This document shows, piece after piece, positions 53,096 through 60,981 of a stretch of DNA of 64,000 nt (position 1 is the first letter of the stretch; each line of letters opens with the position of its first letter). The translations under genes were made by a program, and so were the position numbers. Source of the stretch: Solibacillus palustris. GTDB taxonomy: Bacteria > Bacillota > Bacilli > Bacillales_A > Planococcaceae. The stretch spans positions 62,001-126,000 of the forward strand of contig NZ_JAKZFC010000009.1 of assembly GCF_022549215.1 (NCBI RefSeq), written 5' to 3'. The notes under the pieces were generated by a model. It saw only the letters and a program-made list of their open reading frames with translations. It was not told the DNA's origin and searched no databases.

Positions 53096-53300
53096 GCTGT
53101 CCAAAAAGTCATAACTTTTTGGACAGTGCCAACCTCGTGTAGTAATAATCCGCTATAGGCGGTGCTTCTGCGGTGGTCAGAAGGGAAGAACGAATGCTAA
53201 AACCGTCACATCCTGTAACAACGCATTCATGACTAGCTTCGTGCTGGTCTCCATCCTCGGCGCAAAGGAAGTGTCCCAGAAATACTTCTCGGACACCCCC
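53096..53300 (+). repeat. Dispersed repeat family A, copy 3
   Basis: The best-preserved copy. It opens with TGTCCAAAAAGT/ACTTTTTGGACA next to the end of the FAD oxidase gene, has core arms GAATGC (53192-53197)/GCATTC (53223-53228) and GTCAC/GTAAC (one mismatch), and closes with GTGTCC/GGACAC (53271-53296) 7 nt from the stop of the DUF1648 gene. The two end hairpins sit at the 3' ends of the two convergent genes and probably terminate both. Confidence 0.82.
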
Positions 53301-53302
53301 TT

Positions 53303-53761
53303 TTATGCTGTCTTTAACTTTTGATTCTTCACGATAAACCAAATAAGTGTGACAGTTAGTACACCTATAAAAATAACAAACTCCCAAATTCCTAATCGAA
53401 TCGGATAACCAATCGATGTTAGCACCTCTTTTAGCGTTAAAAGTGACATAAATAGTAATACTTCATTACGAAGAGTATGTAGCATGAAAATACTATTTTG
53501 TTGCTGCGCTGCGTTTAACGGCCTACCGTCATTCGGCATATTTATAAATTCCGGAAATTTCTCTACCTGACCAAGTAACAACCACAAACCAAATCCTAAA
53601 AGTGGTATAAAGAAAATAAACCATTTATTCGCCCACGCATCTGCCTCGCCCATAATGTTATAATGACTTGGTACCTCACTCGGTAAATTTGGAAATTGAA
53701 TCGCTGTAAATACGATTGTAATTATAAATACTGCGAGTGTAATTTTGCTAAAGAGCTTCAT
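53303..53761 (-). CDS. DUF1648 membrane protein
   Basis: A 152-residue protein with about four membrane helices (roughly 6-25, 46-62, 95-112, 124-145). The first loop is a DUF1648 motif, FPNLPSEVPSHYNIMGEADAWANKWF. DUF1648 proteins include SdpI-like immunity proteins and unknown membrane proteins, but this one lacks the SdpI second half. It is the last gene of the two-component operon, 24 nt after the DUF3887 gene. Confidence 0.82.
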   Translation of the reverse strand: MKLFSKITLAVFIITIVFTAIQFPNLPSEVPSHYNIMGEADAWANKWFIFFIPLLGFGLWLLLGQVEKFPEFINMPNDGRPLNAAQQQNSIFMLHTLRNEVLLFMSLLTLKEVLTSIGYPIRLGIWEFVIFIGVLTVTLIWFIVKNQKLKTA

Positions 53762-53785
53762 CTAATGTTCGCTCCATTCATAAAA

Positions 53786-54169
53786 TTATTGAACGAAAAG
53801 ACCTGCGATTTTATCTTTGTCGTCATATGTTACGGTAAATACACGTTTTTCGTTACTATATTGTGCAACTAGTACAACCACTTTCATGCCGTCCTTTTCT
53901 TCAACCGTAGATTTTTCCACCTTTTCAAAATCACCCGATTGCGCAATAACTGGCTCAATTTGCGCTAATTGGTCAGCTGTTAATTGAGCTTTTAAATTTT
54001 CATCAAATTGCTCAGTAATTTTGTCGTAGTTTTTATCGTTAATCCATTTTACAATTTCTTCGGCCTTTGCACTATATACTTGGGATGTATCTACATTCGC
54101 CTTATCGCCACAGCCCACTAACATAACACTTAAAATAATTCCCACTAAAACGACTGCCCATTTTTTCAT
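53786..54169 (-). CDS. DUF3887 lipoprotein
   Basis: A 127-residue lipoprotein: signal peptide with lipobox LVGC (Cys20), then a DUF3887-like cystatin/NTF2-type domain with IVKWINDKNYDKITEQFDENLKAQLTADQLAQIEPVI and a beta-rich end. DUF3887 domains often precede peptidase or hydrolase domains; here it stands alone, and a similar segment is found at the N-terminus of the M23 protein next to this operon. Co-transcribed with the two-component genes. Confidence 0.82.
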   Translation of the reverse strand: MKKWAVVLVGIILSVMLVGCGDKANVDTSQVYSAKAEEIVKWINDKNYDKITEQFDENLKAQLTADQLAQIEPVIAQSGDFEKVEKSTVEEKDGMKVVVLVAQYSNEKRVFTVTYDDKDKIAGLFVQ

Positions 54170-54196
54170 AAAAATTCCCTCCTCAATAAGTTACCC

Positions 54197-55579
54197 TTAT
54201 TGTAATCGATACTTTTTAGTATTGTCGGGAGATTTCTTAATCGGTTTGCTTTCATTCATGAATGGTTGTTTTTTCATGATGAGCTTTTGTTCGAAGAAAT
54301 GCTGTTCAGCTCCTGTAGATAGCGTAATATTGGGGTGTTGATTCGCGATTCGTTTAATGGAATATAATCCAAGCCCACGATCTTTCCCTTTTGTAGAATA
54401 GTTTTTTGCATATAAATTATCTAATGCAATCCTTGGGTTATCCATGCTATTTTTTACAATACAGTATTGCGTATGATGGACTGTAAATAACGCAATACAT
54501 ATACTGCGTTCTGTTGATTTTTCTGCTGCTTCGATCGCATTATCAACTAATACCGATAGTATACGAATAAATGATTCTGTCGCCATATATAGTTCGTTAA
54601 TTGGCTCAGGAATATCAACAGTTACCGATAATTTTCTTTGCTGAGCAGTAACGATTTTTACGCTTAGTACACTCTTTACTTCCGCAATCATGACGCGAGA
54701 CAGCTTTGTTAACTCTAGCTGCTGATTGTTAACAATGGCAGTTGTTGGTGCAATTGTACCCTCGTAAATTTGTTTTATTTGTTGTACATCCTCAGTGCGC
54801 ACCGCTTCCTCTAGTGTTAGCATTAAATTCATATAATCATGTCGAAACGTCGCAAGCTCATCGTGCATAAACTCCAGCTTTGTCACATAATCCATTAACT
54901 GTTCATGCATTTGCTTTTCGTGCTGCTCAATTAACTGCGCGCGCGAACGGTAAACACTCATTGAAATAATGAGCATTAGTATAATCGAAATAGCTGTAAT
55001 GCTTATGTATAACTGTTCTCCATATAATTCATGTAGATTCGATAATACACGCACAGTTGGAAAATTGATAATAAGTAAAAACACGGTACAAAGCGCAACG
55101 ATTATAAATGTAGGGATAAATAGTTTACTGCTTCGTAAATAATGTCCCGTTAGCTGAATTTTGTTTCGTGCGATATACATTGCAATCAAAATAACTAGCA
55201 ATGTCACAACCTGTAACACACTCGGCGTCCAGCTATAGTAAGGGAACGGGCTATCTAAATACATATAATAGGTAAGTGTTAAAAGACCATTTTTAATGAC
55301 TGTAAACAAAACCGTGCTAAGCAGTGCAAAGTAAATGACCTGAATTAAATTACCTGCTTTTGTTAGCGAACCAAGGATCACTAAAAAGCCAATTAACGCC
55401 AATACATTTAATTCCACAAAACCAGAATAGCCAATCGCCATAGCTAATAGCACCGTAAATAAAATGCTTAACAGCGCATAAAAACGCTTCGAAATTTGGG
55501 TAGTGCCTAGTAGCAATTGAAACAAATAGAAATGCCCAAAGCCGATTAGCACTAAGGCTAGTAAATTATAAAATAACAT
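54197..55579 (-). CDS. Sensor histidine kinase, AgrC/GHKL type
   Basis: A 460-residue sensor kinase with six to seven N-terminal membrane helices (1-210), a coiled linker, and a HPK10/GHKL catalytic part. The phospho-acceptor is H247 in FRHDYMN, the N box is DNAIEAA (about 350), and the G box is STKGKDRGLGLYSIKRI. The polytopic sensor resembles AgrC-type receptors for peptide signals, but no agrB or agrD gene is nearby. It starts 2 nt after the response regulator, so they are translationally linked. Confidence 0.88.
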   Translation of the reverse strand: MLFYNLLALVLIGFGHFYLFQLLLGTTQISKRFYALLSILFTVLLAMAIGYSGFVELNVLALIGFLVILGSLTKAGNLIQVIYFALLSTVLFTVIKNGLLTLTYYMYLDSPFPYYSWTPSVLQVVTLLVILIAMYIARNKIQLTGHYLRSSKLFIPTFIIVALCTVFLLIINFPTVRVLSNLHELYGEQLYISITAISIILMLIISMSVYRSRAQLIEQHEKQMHEQLMDYVTKLEFMHDELATFRHDYMNLMLTLEEAVRTEDVQQIKQIYEGTIAPTTAIVNNQQLELTKLSRVMIAEVKSVLSVKIVTAQQRKLSVTVDIPEPINELYMATESFIRILSVLVDNAIEAAEKSTERSICIALFTVHHTQYCIVKNSMDNPRIALDNLYAKNYSTKGKDRGLGLYSIKRIANQHPNITLSTGAEQHFFEQKLIMKKQPFMNESKPIKKSPDNTKKYRLQ

Positions 55580-55581
55580 CC

Positions 55582-56313
55582 TTACCCTTCTTTCAATAAC
55601 GCTTTAATCGTTTTCATAAGTCTACGAGAAACCGGAACTTGCTTACCAGTTGTTAAATACACGAGCTGCTGTTTCGTATCTAATTGCTGCACATGTTTTT
55701 TATTAATAAGCACTGATTTATGACAGCGTATAAATCGTGTATCCATTTGCTCGATTTCTTTAAGCGTTCCATAAAACTGGATTAGCTGATTAGTTGTCCC
55801 AAGCTGTAGGCGATGCGGTTCATCGGTCATAATATATTCAACCGTCGAAAATGGGACTTTAATCGTCGTATACGCATTATCAACAACGAAATAATCCTCC
55901 TCGATTAAGGTATTATTTTTCGTAACATATTGTGCCAAGCACTCCGTAATAAGCTTCCGACGTGTTTCATGTGGTAAGTCCTTTTCAATAAACGTTAGGG
56001 CAGATACCATATATTGATACGAAATAGGTGCCAACTCAGAATGGGTTGTAACAAAGACAATAATGCCGTGTGGGTCAACATTTCGTATTTCCCGTGCCAC
56101 TTCTAACCCTTTTCTTGTTTCCTGTTTAATTTCGATATCTAAAAAATAGATCGGTGTGTAGGTGCAAAGAGCAATTTTCGATAAAATTTCATCGGCACGA
56201 CTTGTCGCTTCAATAAAGTTGTACGGGATTTGCTTTTTCTCACAAATCTCTCCTATCAATTGCTGCATCTGCTGTGCCTGATAAAGGTCATCTTCTAATA
56301 TAAAAATACTCAT
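55582..56313 (-). CDS. LytTR-family response regulator
   Basis: A 243-residue response regulator: a receiver domain (1-125) with acidic pocket EDD (7-9) and phospho-acceptor D59 (YFLDIEI), and a LytTR DNA-binding domain (about 140-240, ending RFIRCHKSVLINKKHVQQLD...VPVSRRLMKTI). It is the AgrA/ComE class that binds direct repeats. The ATG follows AAAGGGGGAAGGG. A short ORF upstream (56288-56338) overlaps its start, and its ribosome site lies in a hairpin arm. Confidence 0.9.
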   Translation of the reverse strand: MSIFILEDDLYQAQQMQQLIGEICEKKQIPYNFIEATSRADEILSKIALCTYTPIYFLDIEIKQETRKGLEVAREIRNVDPHGIIVFVTTHSELAPISYQYMVSALTFIEKDLPHETRRKLITECLAQYVTKNNTLIEEDYFVVDNAYTTIKVPFSTVEYIMTDEPHRLQLGTTNQLIQFYGTLKEIEQMDTRFIRCHKSVLINKKHVQQLDTKQQLVYLTTGKQVPVSRRLMKTIKALLKEG

Positions 56314-56338
56314 TGCCCTTCCCCCTTTCGTTAAGCAT
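56288..56338 (-). CDS. Candidate 16-residue upstream ORF before the response regulator
   Basis: ATG at 56338 with AGGAGG 6 nt upstream (56345-56350); it encodes MLNERGKGNEYFYIRR and overlaps the response regulator start by 26 nt. Its ribosome site is the 3' arm of a perfect hairpin (56344-56369), so folding would hide it. It may couple or regulate translation, or be accidental. Confidence 0.35.
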   Translation of the reverse strand: MLNERGKGNEYFYIRR

Positions 56339-56343
56339 ATTAA

Positions 56344-56369
56344 ACCTCCTAGCCTATAACTAGGAGGTA
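56344..56369 (-). promoter_or_regulatory. Perfect hairpin ACCTCCTAG/CTAGGAGGT
   Basis: Nine-base-pair stem with a short loop between the M23 gene and the two-component operon. Read on the minus strand its second arm contains AGGAGG, and only a short, weak T-run follows. It is either a weak terminator or an RNA switch that sequesters a ribosome site. Confidence 0.55.
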
Positions 56370-56487
56370 CTACTTACACTATTTTAAAACTTGCCAAATT
56401 GCCCTTGAAATTACTGCTAATACCTCCGCAATCGTTGCAAAAGAATCGACCTTATCTTTTTTTAACAAACGTTTTTTTAGTTTGCCG

Positions 56488-57357
56488 CTAGATTTTACTC
56501 TTAATCGTATCTCCTTGCAGCGGCTCTTGTTCACTGTTAAATCGAATACGCAGTGATTTACAGCTCGCTAAGCTTGGCATATCCATCACTTGAAAATGTA
56601 AATGTGATTCGGACGAATTACCCGAATTGCCACAGCGTCCAATTGTCTCTCCTGTTTTCACATGCTGACCAACTCGTACTGTAATCGAACTCGGTATTAA
56701 ATGGGCAAGTAAGCTATATTCTTTATTTGCATGCTCAATGATGACAAAATTACCAGCTGGATTTTGTTCATCCATTTGCCCTGGAATATTGTCTTCAATG
56801 CCATCTACTACTTCAATTACTGTACCATCTAATGGCGCCAAAATTTCCTCATTGTATGCGAAATACATGTCATTGCGCTCTGGTGTATGGTGATATGTTA
56901 GACGATCTTGAACTTTTACAAAATCATAGGCAAAGCGCTGAGATTCGTAAGCGTAGTGATAGTTAATAAGCACATTTGCGCCGCCCCAAAACACAAACCA
57001 TTCCCCTTTAAATGGATAATGGTATGTATTTTTTGTATACTGTTTATTCGCTTGTTCATCAATCGTAAAAGGTGTTAAAAATAAGCTTTCGATTTCATTT
57101 GCTGGGTTGAATGCCACAACAATTGCCTTTGTTTTCATATCATCTAGCCAAATCATTTGTTTTGAATATGGCAAATTTATTTCATGCTCTAATCGAAATT
57201 GCTCTACCCCTTCGACAAACGGTATCGCTAAATGTAAAAATTGATCGTATGTAACATAATGCTGAAATTCTGCAGTCGTCGCATTATAAACTTCCTCAAA
57301 TTGCTGTGCTAAAAATAGTTGCCCCATTGTCTGTTGTAAATTCGTAGCCTGCTCCAT
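56488..57357 (-). CDS. M23 family metallopeptidase with N-terminal DUF3887-like domain
   Basis: A 289-residue protein. Residues 1-100 resemble DUF3887 (LFLAQQFEEVYNATTAEFQHYVTYDQFLHL). The C-terminal ~150 are an M23/lysostaphin-like peptidase: NYHYAYESQRFAYDF (candidate ligands H134 and D145, in place of the usual H-x3-D), LLAHL (H219) and ESHLHFQ (H252, H254). There is no signal peptide or membrane helix, which is odd for a wall enzyme. It is separated from the two-component operon by 174 nt with a hairpin. Activity is uncertain. Confidence 0.8.
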   Translation of the reverse strand: MEQATNLQQTMGQLFLAQQFEEVYNATTAEFQHYVTYDQFLHLAIPFVEGVEQFRLEHEINLPYSKQMIWLDDMKTKAIVVAFNPANEIESLFLTPFTIDEQANKQYTKNTYHYPFKGEWFVFWGGANVLINYHYAYESQRFAYDFVKVQDRLTYHHTPERNDMYFAYNEEILAPLDGTVIEVVDGIEDNIPGQMDEQNPAGNFVIIEHANKEYSLLAHLIPSSITVRVGQHVKTGETIGRCGNSGNSSESHLHFQVMDMPSLASCKSLRIRFNSEQEPLQGDTIKSKI

Positions 57358-57480
57358 ATAACCCCTCCAAATACAAAGAATTTTCTAACTAGTTTACGGT
57401 TGTAAATAGAAAAAGTTTCATTTAATAACTATTTCCATATACAATTAGTAAGAGAAAATGTAATTTAAGGTGGGCTTTTC

Positions 57481-57882
57481 ATGGTATTCAAATCAAAAAT
57501 TGATATTTGGATGGCGGCAATTTTTATTATCGTCCCTACCCTAATGATTTATGGGGTCATTACGGAGCCAGATATTATTACCATAGTTGTTACAATTGCG
57601 TTAATCGCTCTATTAGCTATACTATTTTTTGGCACGAAGTATGTCATTCAGGACAATAAGCTAATTATCCATGGTGGCATTACAAAAACAAATATTGATA
57701 TCGCAAAAATTCATAGCTTGCGCCCATCAAAAAATCCTTTTTCTGCACCAGCAATGTCCATTGACCGTATTGAAATTACGTTTGATCCCGATATGCAGAT
57801 GACACTTGTTTCTCCAAAAGATAAAGAAACCTTTGTTAAAAAATTGCTAGAAATTAACCCTTCTATTAAGCTTATCCATTAA
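57481..57882 (+). CDS. Bacterial PH-domain membrane protein (YyaB-like)
   Basis: A 133-residue protein with two N-terminal membrane helices (about 8-27 and 31-50) and a bPH domain containing KYVIQDNKLIIHGGITKTNIDIAKIHSLRPSKNPFSAPAMSIDRIEITF and LVSPKDKETFVKKLLEINP. It matches the bPH_4 (YyaB) pattern. Function unknown. AAGGTGGGC precedes the ATG. Monocistronic. Confidence 0.85.
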   Translation: MVFKSKIDIWMAAIFIIVPTLMIYGVITEPDIITIVVTIALIALLAILFFGTKYVIQDNKLIIHGGITKTNIDIAKIHSLRPSKNPFSAPAMSIDRIEITFDPDMQMTLVSPKDKETFVKKLLEINPSIKLIH

Positions 57883-57885
57883 CCA

Positions 57886-57918
57886 AAAAGGGTAATTGCG
57901 ATTACTCATAATTACCCT
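57886..57918. terminator. Bidirectional terminator between PH and NUDIX genes
   Basis: AAGGGTAATT with AATTACCCTT; convergent genes end on either side. Confidence 0.85.
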
Positions 57919-58304
57919 TCTTTCTTCATATTTAAGACTTGTACAACTATAGCTGGAATAACATTTTTTCCGTATAAGTCACTTGCCTTTATCCAAACCG
58001 GTAAGTATGTACCGTTATCCGCTTCCATAAATTCTTCTGCCTGACCTGTACCAAATTGCCCACCGGTTATTTTTGCACAAAAATAATGTTGTATTCCGTT
58101 ATAAGGCACAGTTGTTAAGAGCTCTCCTATTTCAACCTCTACACCGAGCTCTTCGAATGCTTCACGCTTTGCACATTGCTCAATCGTTTCGCCTATTTCC
58201 TGCTTACCGCCCGGAAATACATAATACACACGCCCCGCCTTTTCACGTCGAATTAACGCAACCTTATCATTTTCTACAATAACAACCGCACCACGATCCG
58301 TCAT
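57912..58304 (-). CDS. NUDIX hydrolase
   Basis: A 130-residue NUDIX protein. The Nudix box GGKQEIGETIEQCAKREAFEELGVEV (G-x5-E-x7-REUXEE) is intact, so it should be an active nucleoside-diphosphate-derivative pyrophosphatase. The start MTDRGAVVIVENDKVALIRREKAGRVYYVFPGG is typical of ADP-ribose/NTP-cleaving members, but the substrate cannot be told. It lies 15 nt after the DUF2441 gene, likely co-transcribed. Confidence 0.88.
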   Translation of the reverse strand: MTDRGAVVIVENDKVALIRREKAGRVYYVFPGGKQEIGETIEQCAKREAFEELGVEVEIGELLTTVPYNGIQHYFCAKITGGQFGTGQAEEFMEADNGTYLPVWIKASDLYGKNVIPAIVVQVLNMKKEG

Positions 58305-58319
58305 AACCTTTTCACCCTC

Positions 58320-58910
58320 TTACTCAAATTCTTCTAGTATTTCTACAACTTCTATCCTGCCATCGACTAGCATTTCTGGTAAAGCAGTTGTGTTATTATT
58401 TTGCCAATAGCTGCGCGCCTGTTCAATTTTCTTTGCAAATGATGCCCCGTCTTCTTTCGGTAACAGCTCGCCGTCACCTTCAAAACAGTTACCATCTACT
58501 TTTAGTTTTACTATTTGTAATACTTTCCGGTTAAACGATTCAAATATTACTCTCCATTTCAATAAATCGTCATAGCTTTTTGTTACATATAAACATGATA
58601 ATCTCGATGGATAGTAAGGGAATTCTTGTAGTCGAACCATTTCTACAATTGTTTCTCGAATTGCGCGTACACTTGATCCCGCATAATTTAACACAACGTC
58701 CGCATCTTCCTTCTCCATGTGTAAGCCATTTTCAGAATTTCTACTTAGCAAAATTTGGAAAGCATCTTCTCCTTGTGCGTTGTGCTGCTCCTGTTCAAAA
58801 AAGAAGCGGTACAATGTATTTTTTTCATGCTGATCAAAATAAATGATTTGACCAAGTTGCATTTTATTTCGTGTTACTAGGTGATATACGTATTGTTCAG
58901 TTTGATTCAT
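58320..58910 (-). CDS. DUF2441-like protein
   Basis: A 196-residue soluble protein: [36 protein letters not shown] at the N-terminus, [45 protein letters not shown] in the middle. This matches the DUF2441 pattern, small proteins thought to share an ADP-ribosyl/RES-type fold. ATG 58910 follows AGGGGGT; an ATG seven codons earlier lacks a site. First gene of a pair with the NUDIX hydrolase, which is suggestive if it handles NAD or ADP-ribose. Confidence 0.75.
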   Translation of the reverse strand: MNQTEQYVYHLVTRNKMQLGQIIYFDQHEKNTLYRFFFEQEQHNAQGEDAFQILLSRNSENGLHMEKEDADVVLNYAGSSVRAIRETIVEMVRLQEFPYYPSRLSCLYVTKSYDDLLKWRVIFESFNRKVLQIVKLKVDGNCFEGDGELLPKEDGASFAKKIEQARSYWQNNNTTALPEMLVDGRIEVVEILEEFE

Positions 58911-59096
58911 ATCTGTACCCCCTATATGCAATAATGCTTCCTACACCAGCATACATACTCTTGTTACGCCCACTCATGTTACTCCTCCTTTTGTTTACAA
59001 ACTCGCAAAGATAATTACCATTTATTTCATCTATTATATACTTTACTAAATTTTCTGATAAAATAATATTAGCTGAAAAAGAAAGGAATGATTTCT

Positions 59097-59129
59097 ATGA
59101 ATACGACAACAAAGGTGATTGAAAAGTAG
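59097..59129 (+). CDS. Candidate 10-residue leader peptide of the GNAT gene
   Basis: MNTTTKVIEK followed by TAG, with AAAGGAATG 5-6 nt before the ATG. Its last codons and stop lie inside a hairpin (59117-59149). This is the layout of a translated attenuator leader. The three consecutive threonine codons are notable. Other explanations are a chance ORF. Confidence 0.5.
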   Translation: MNTTTKVIEK

Positions 59130-59153
59130 AAACGCTACTCTTTTCAATCTTTT
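59117..59153 (+). terminator. Leader hairpin before the GNAT gene
   Basis: GATTGAAAAG-TAG (59117-59129) pairs with CTACTCTTTTCAATC (59135-59149), leaving a two-base bulge, and TTTT follows. It lies after a leader ORF and 43 nt before the acetyltransferase gene. Confidence 0.65.
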
Positions 59154-59195
59154 AAACAAATAGACAAAATATTATTGAAAAGAGGATTATCATTC

Positions 59196-59726
59196 ATGTA
59201 TACCGATCAAGAATTAACCATTCGCCCGATTGCACAAAAGGATATGGGACGTTTATGGGAGCTTATTTACAAAGACGAACAACCTGAGTGGAAAAAATGG
59301 GATGCACCTTACTATCCACATCAAGCAATACCATATGAAGACTTCATTCAATCAAAACAAGATTGGATTGGCGATGACAGCTTTTGGGTTATTGAAGTGA
59401 ATGGGATTGTTCGTGGTATTATTTCATACTATTGGGAGCATGAGCCTTCTAAATGGCTTGAAATGGGCATTGTTCTTCATGAGGCTGGCTCTTGGGGAAA
59501 AGGTATTGGAACACGTGCATTAAAACTTTGGATAGCACATTTATTTAATACAATGCCACTCGTACGCGTAGGCTATACAACATGGTCTGGCAACGAACGC
59601 ATGATTCGTGTTGGTGAAAAGCTTGGTATGCAAGTGGAAGCACGTATTCGCAAAGTACGTTTCTATGAAGGTCATTATTACGATTCCATTCGTATGGGGG
59701 TTTTACGTGAGGAATGGGAAGCGTAA
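59196..59726 (+). CDS. GNAT family N-acetyltransferase
   Basis: A 176-residue acetyltransferase of the RimJ/RimL-like group. It starts MYTDQELTIRPIAQKDMGRLWELI, has the acetyl-CoA loop GSWGKGIGTRALKLWIAHLF (R/Q-x2-G-x-G/A), and ends YTTWSGNERMIRVGEKLGMQVEARIRKVRFYEGHYYDSIRMGVLREEW. ATG 59196 has GAGGAT upstream. A leader ORF and hairpin precede it, hinting at induction by a ribosome-acting signal. The substrate may be an amine, protein N-terminus or antibiotic. Confidence 0.88.
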   Translation: MYTDQELTIRPIAQKDMGRLWELIYKDEQPEWKKWDAPYYPHQAIPYEDFIQSKQDWIGDDSFWVIEVNGIVRGIISYYWEHEPSKWLEMGIVLHEAGSWGKGIGTRALKLWIAHLFNTMPLVRVGYTTWSGNERMIRVGEKLGMQVEARIRKVRFYEGHYYDSIRMGVLREEWEA

Positions 59727-59753
59727 AAACAATAAATTTTAGGGGTGGATGAA

Positions 59754-60926
59754 TTGAGTCTTACGCAGAAGCTACAAGCCAATTTTGATGAAATGGTGGA
59801 AATTCGCAGACATTTACACATGTATCCAGAGTTATCTTTTAAAGAAATAAATACACCAAAACTGATTGCAGAAAAGCTACGGTCATATGGCATTGAGGTG
59901 AAGGAAAACGTTGGTGGTAATGGCGTTGTTGGTCTTTTAAAGGGTACATTTGATGGACCAACGATTGCATTGCGTGCTGATTTTGATGCGTTACCCATTC
60001 AAGATGAGAAGGAAGTTGCCTACAAATCCAAAATTGATGGTGTGAGCCATGCTTGTGGTCACGATATTCATACTGCCGCACTACTTGGTTTAGCGAGAGC
60101 ATTAAGCGAGGCGCGCGATGAGATACATGGTAATGTCGTATTTATTCACCAATTTGCCGAAGAAGTTGTCCCTGGTGGCGCGAAGGCAATGGTTGAGGCT
60201 GGCTGTTTAGATGGCGTTGACTATGTATACGGAGCACACGTTTCTTCATGGTCAGATGTTGGTACCATACTATTTTGTGAAGGTTATGCAATGGCAGCAG
60301 CTGACTTTTTCGAGCTTACAATTCAAGGAAAAGGCGGACACGGTGCTGCTCCACACGAAACAATTGACCCGATTGTTGCAGCCGCGCAATTTGTCTTTGG
60401 CGTACAGCCAATTGTGAGCCGTAATACCGACCCAATTGAATCCGCTGTTGTTACAGTCGGAAAAATCGAAAGCGGTACAGTCGGAAATGTCATTCCCGAT
60501 AAAGCCTATTTAACAGGAACGGTGCGTACATTTAACCCTGATGTACGTAACATGGTTGAAAAAAAGCTAAATAACTTGTACAAAGCAATCGAAATTCAAT
60601 ATGATGCAAAAATTAATTTTACGTATACACGTGGCTATGATGCAGTTTATAACCATCCAGCAGAAACGGCTACCCTACGTGAAGCAGTGTCGATTAATTT
60701 ACCAGAGCTACAAGTTGTCAATGTACCACCAAGCATGGGAGCAGAGGATTTCACGTATTATTTACAAGAAAAACCGGGTACATTTTTCTTCGTTGGTGGT
60801 GGCAATCCGTCCATTAAGGCCGTCTATCCACACCACCATCCAAAATTTGACGTCGATGAACAATCAATGATCAATACCGGTGAAGTATTTATTGAAGTGT
60901 TGAAATTGCACGGCATTATTCGATAA
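59754..60926 (+). CDS. M20 family metallopeptidase (amidohydrolase)
   Basis: A 390-residue M20D-type amidohydrolase of the YxeP/HipO group. Zinc-binding regions: DFDALPIQDE (Asp ligands), SHACGHDIHTAALLG, HQFAEEVVPGGAKAM (catalytic Glu) and a final HHPKFDVDE; a lid/dimerisation domain lies about 180-290. It cleaves N-acyl amino acids such as N-acetyl or hippurate-like amides. I use TTG 59754 because AGGGG ends 8 nt upstream; GTG 59745 overlaps that site. 27 nt after the GNAT gene, so likely one unit with it: an acetylase next to a deacylase. Confidence 0.88.
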   Translation: MSLTQKLQANFDEMVEIRRHLHMYPELSFKEINTPKLIAEKLRSYGIEVKENVGGNGVVGLLKGTFDGPTIALRADFDALPIQDEKEVAYKSKIDGVSHACGHDIHTAALLGLARALSEARDEIHGNVVFIHQFAEEVVPGGAKAMVEAGCLDGVDYVYGAHVSSWSDVGTILFCEGYAMAAADFFELTIQGKGGHGAAPHETIDPIVAAAQFVFGVQPIVSRNTDPIESAVVTVGKIESGTVGNVIPDKAYLTGTVRTFNPDVRNMVEKKLNNLYKAIEIQYDAKINFTYTRGYDAVYNHPAETATLREAVSINLPELQVVNVPPSMGAEDFTYYLQEKPGTFFFVGGGNPSIKAVYPHHHPKFDVDEQSMINTGEVFIEVLKLHGIIR

Positions 60927-60939
60927 AACGAGATATACG

Positions 60940-60981
60940 TTGAAGAAGGCTTGAATTTCAAGATACTTAAGCCTTCTTCAA
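60940..60981. terminator. Long hairpin between convergent genes
   Basis: TTGAAGAAGGCTT (60940-60952) and its exact complement (60969-60981). The second arm is the 3' end of the DUF4440 gene. There is no T-run, so it is not a classic terminator. Confidence 0.5.

Noticed and set aside
53109-53387. Minus-strand 92-codon frame across repeat A copy 3
   Set aside because: Covers the repeat hairpins and overlaps the real DUF1648 gene in another frame.
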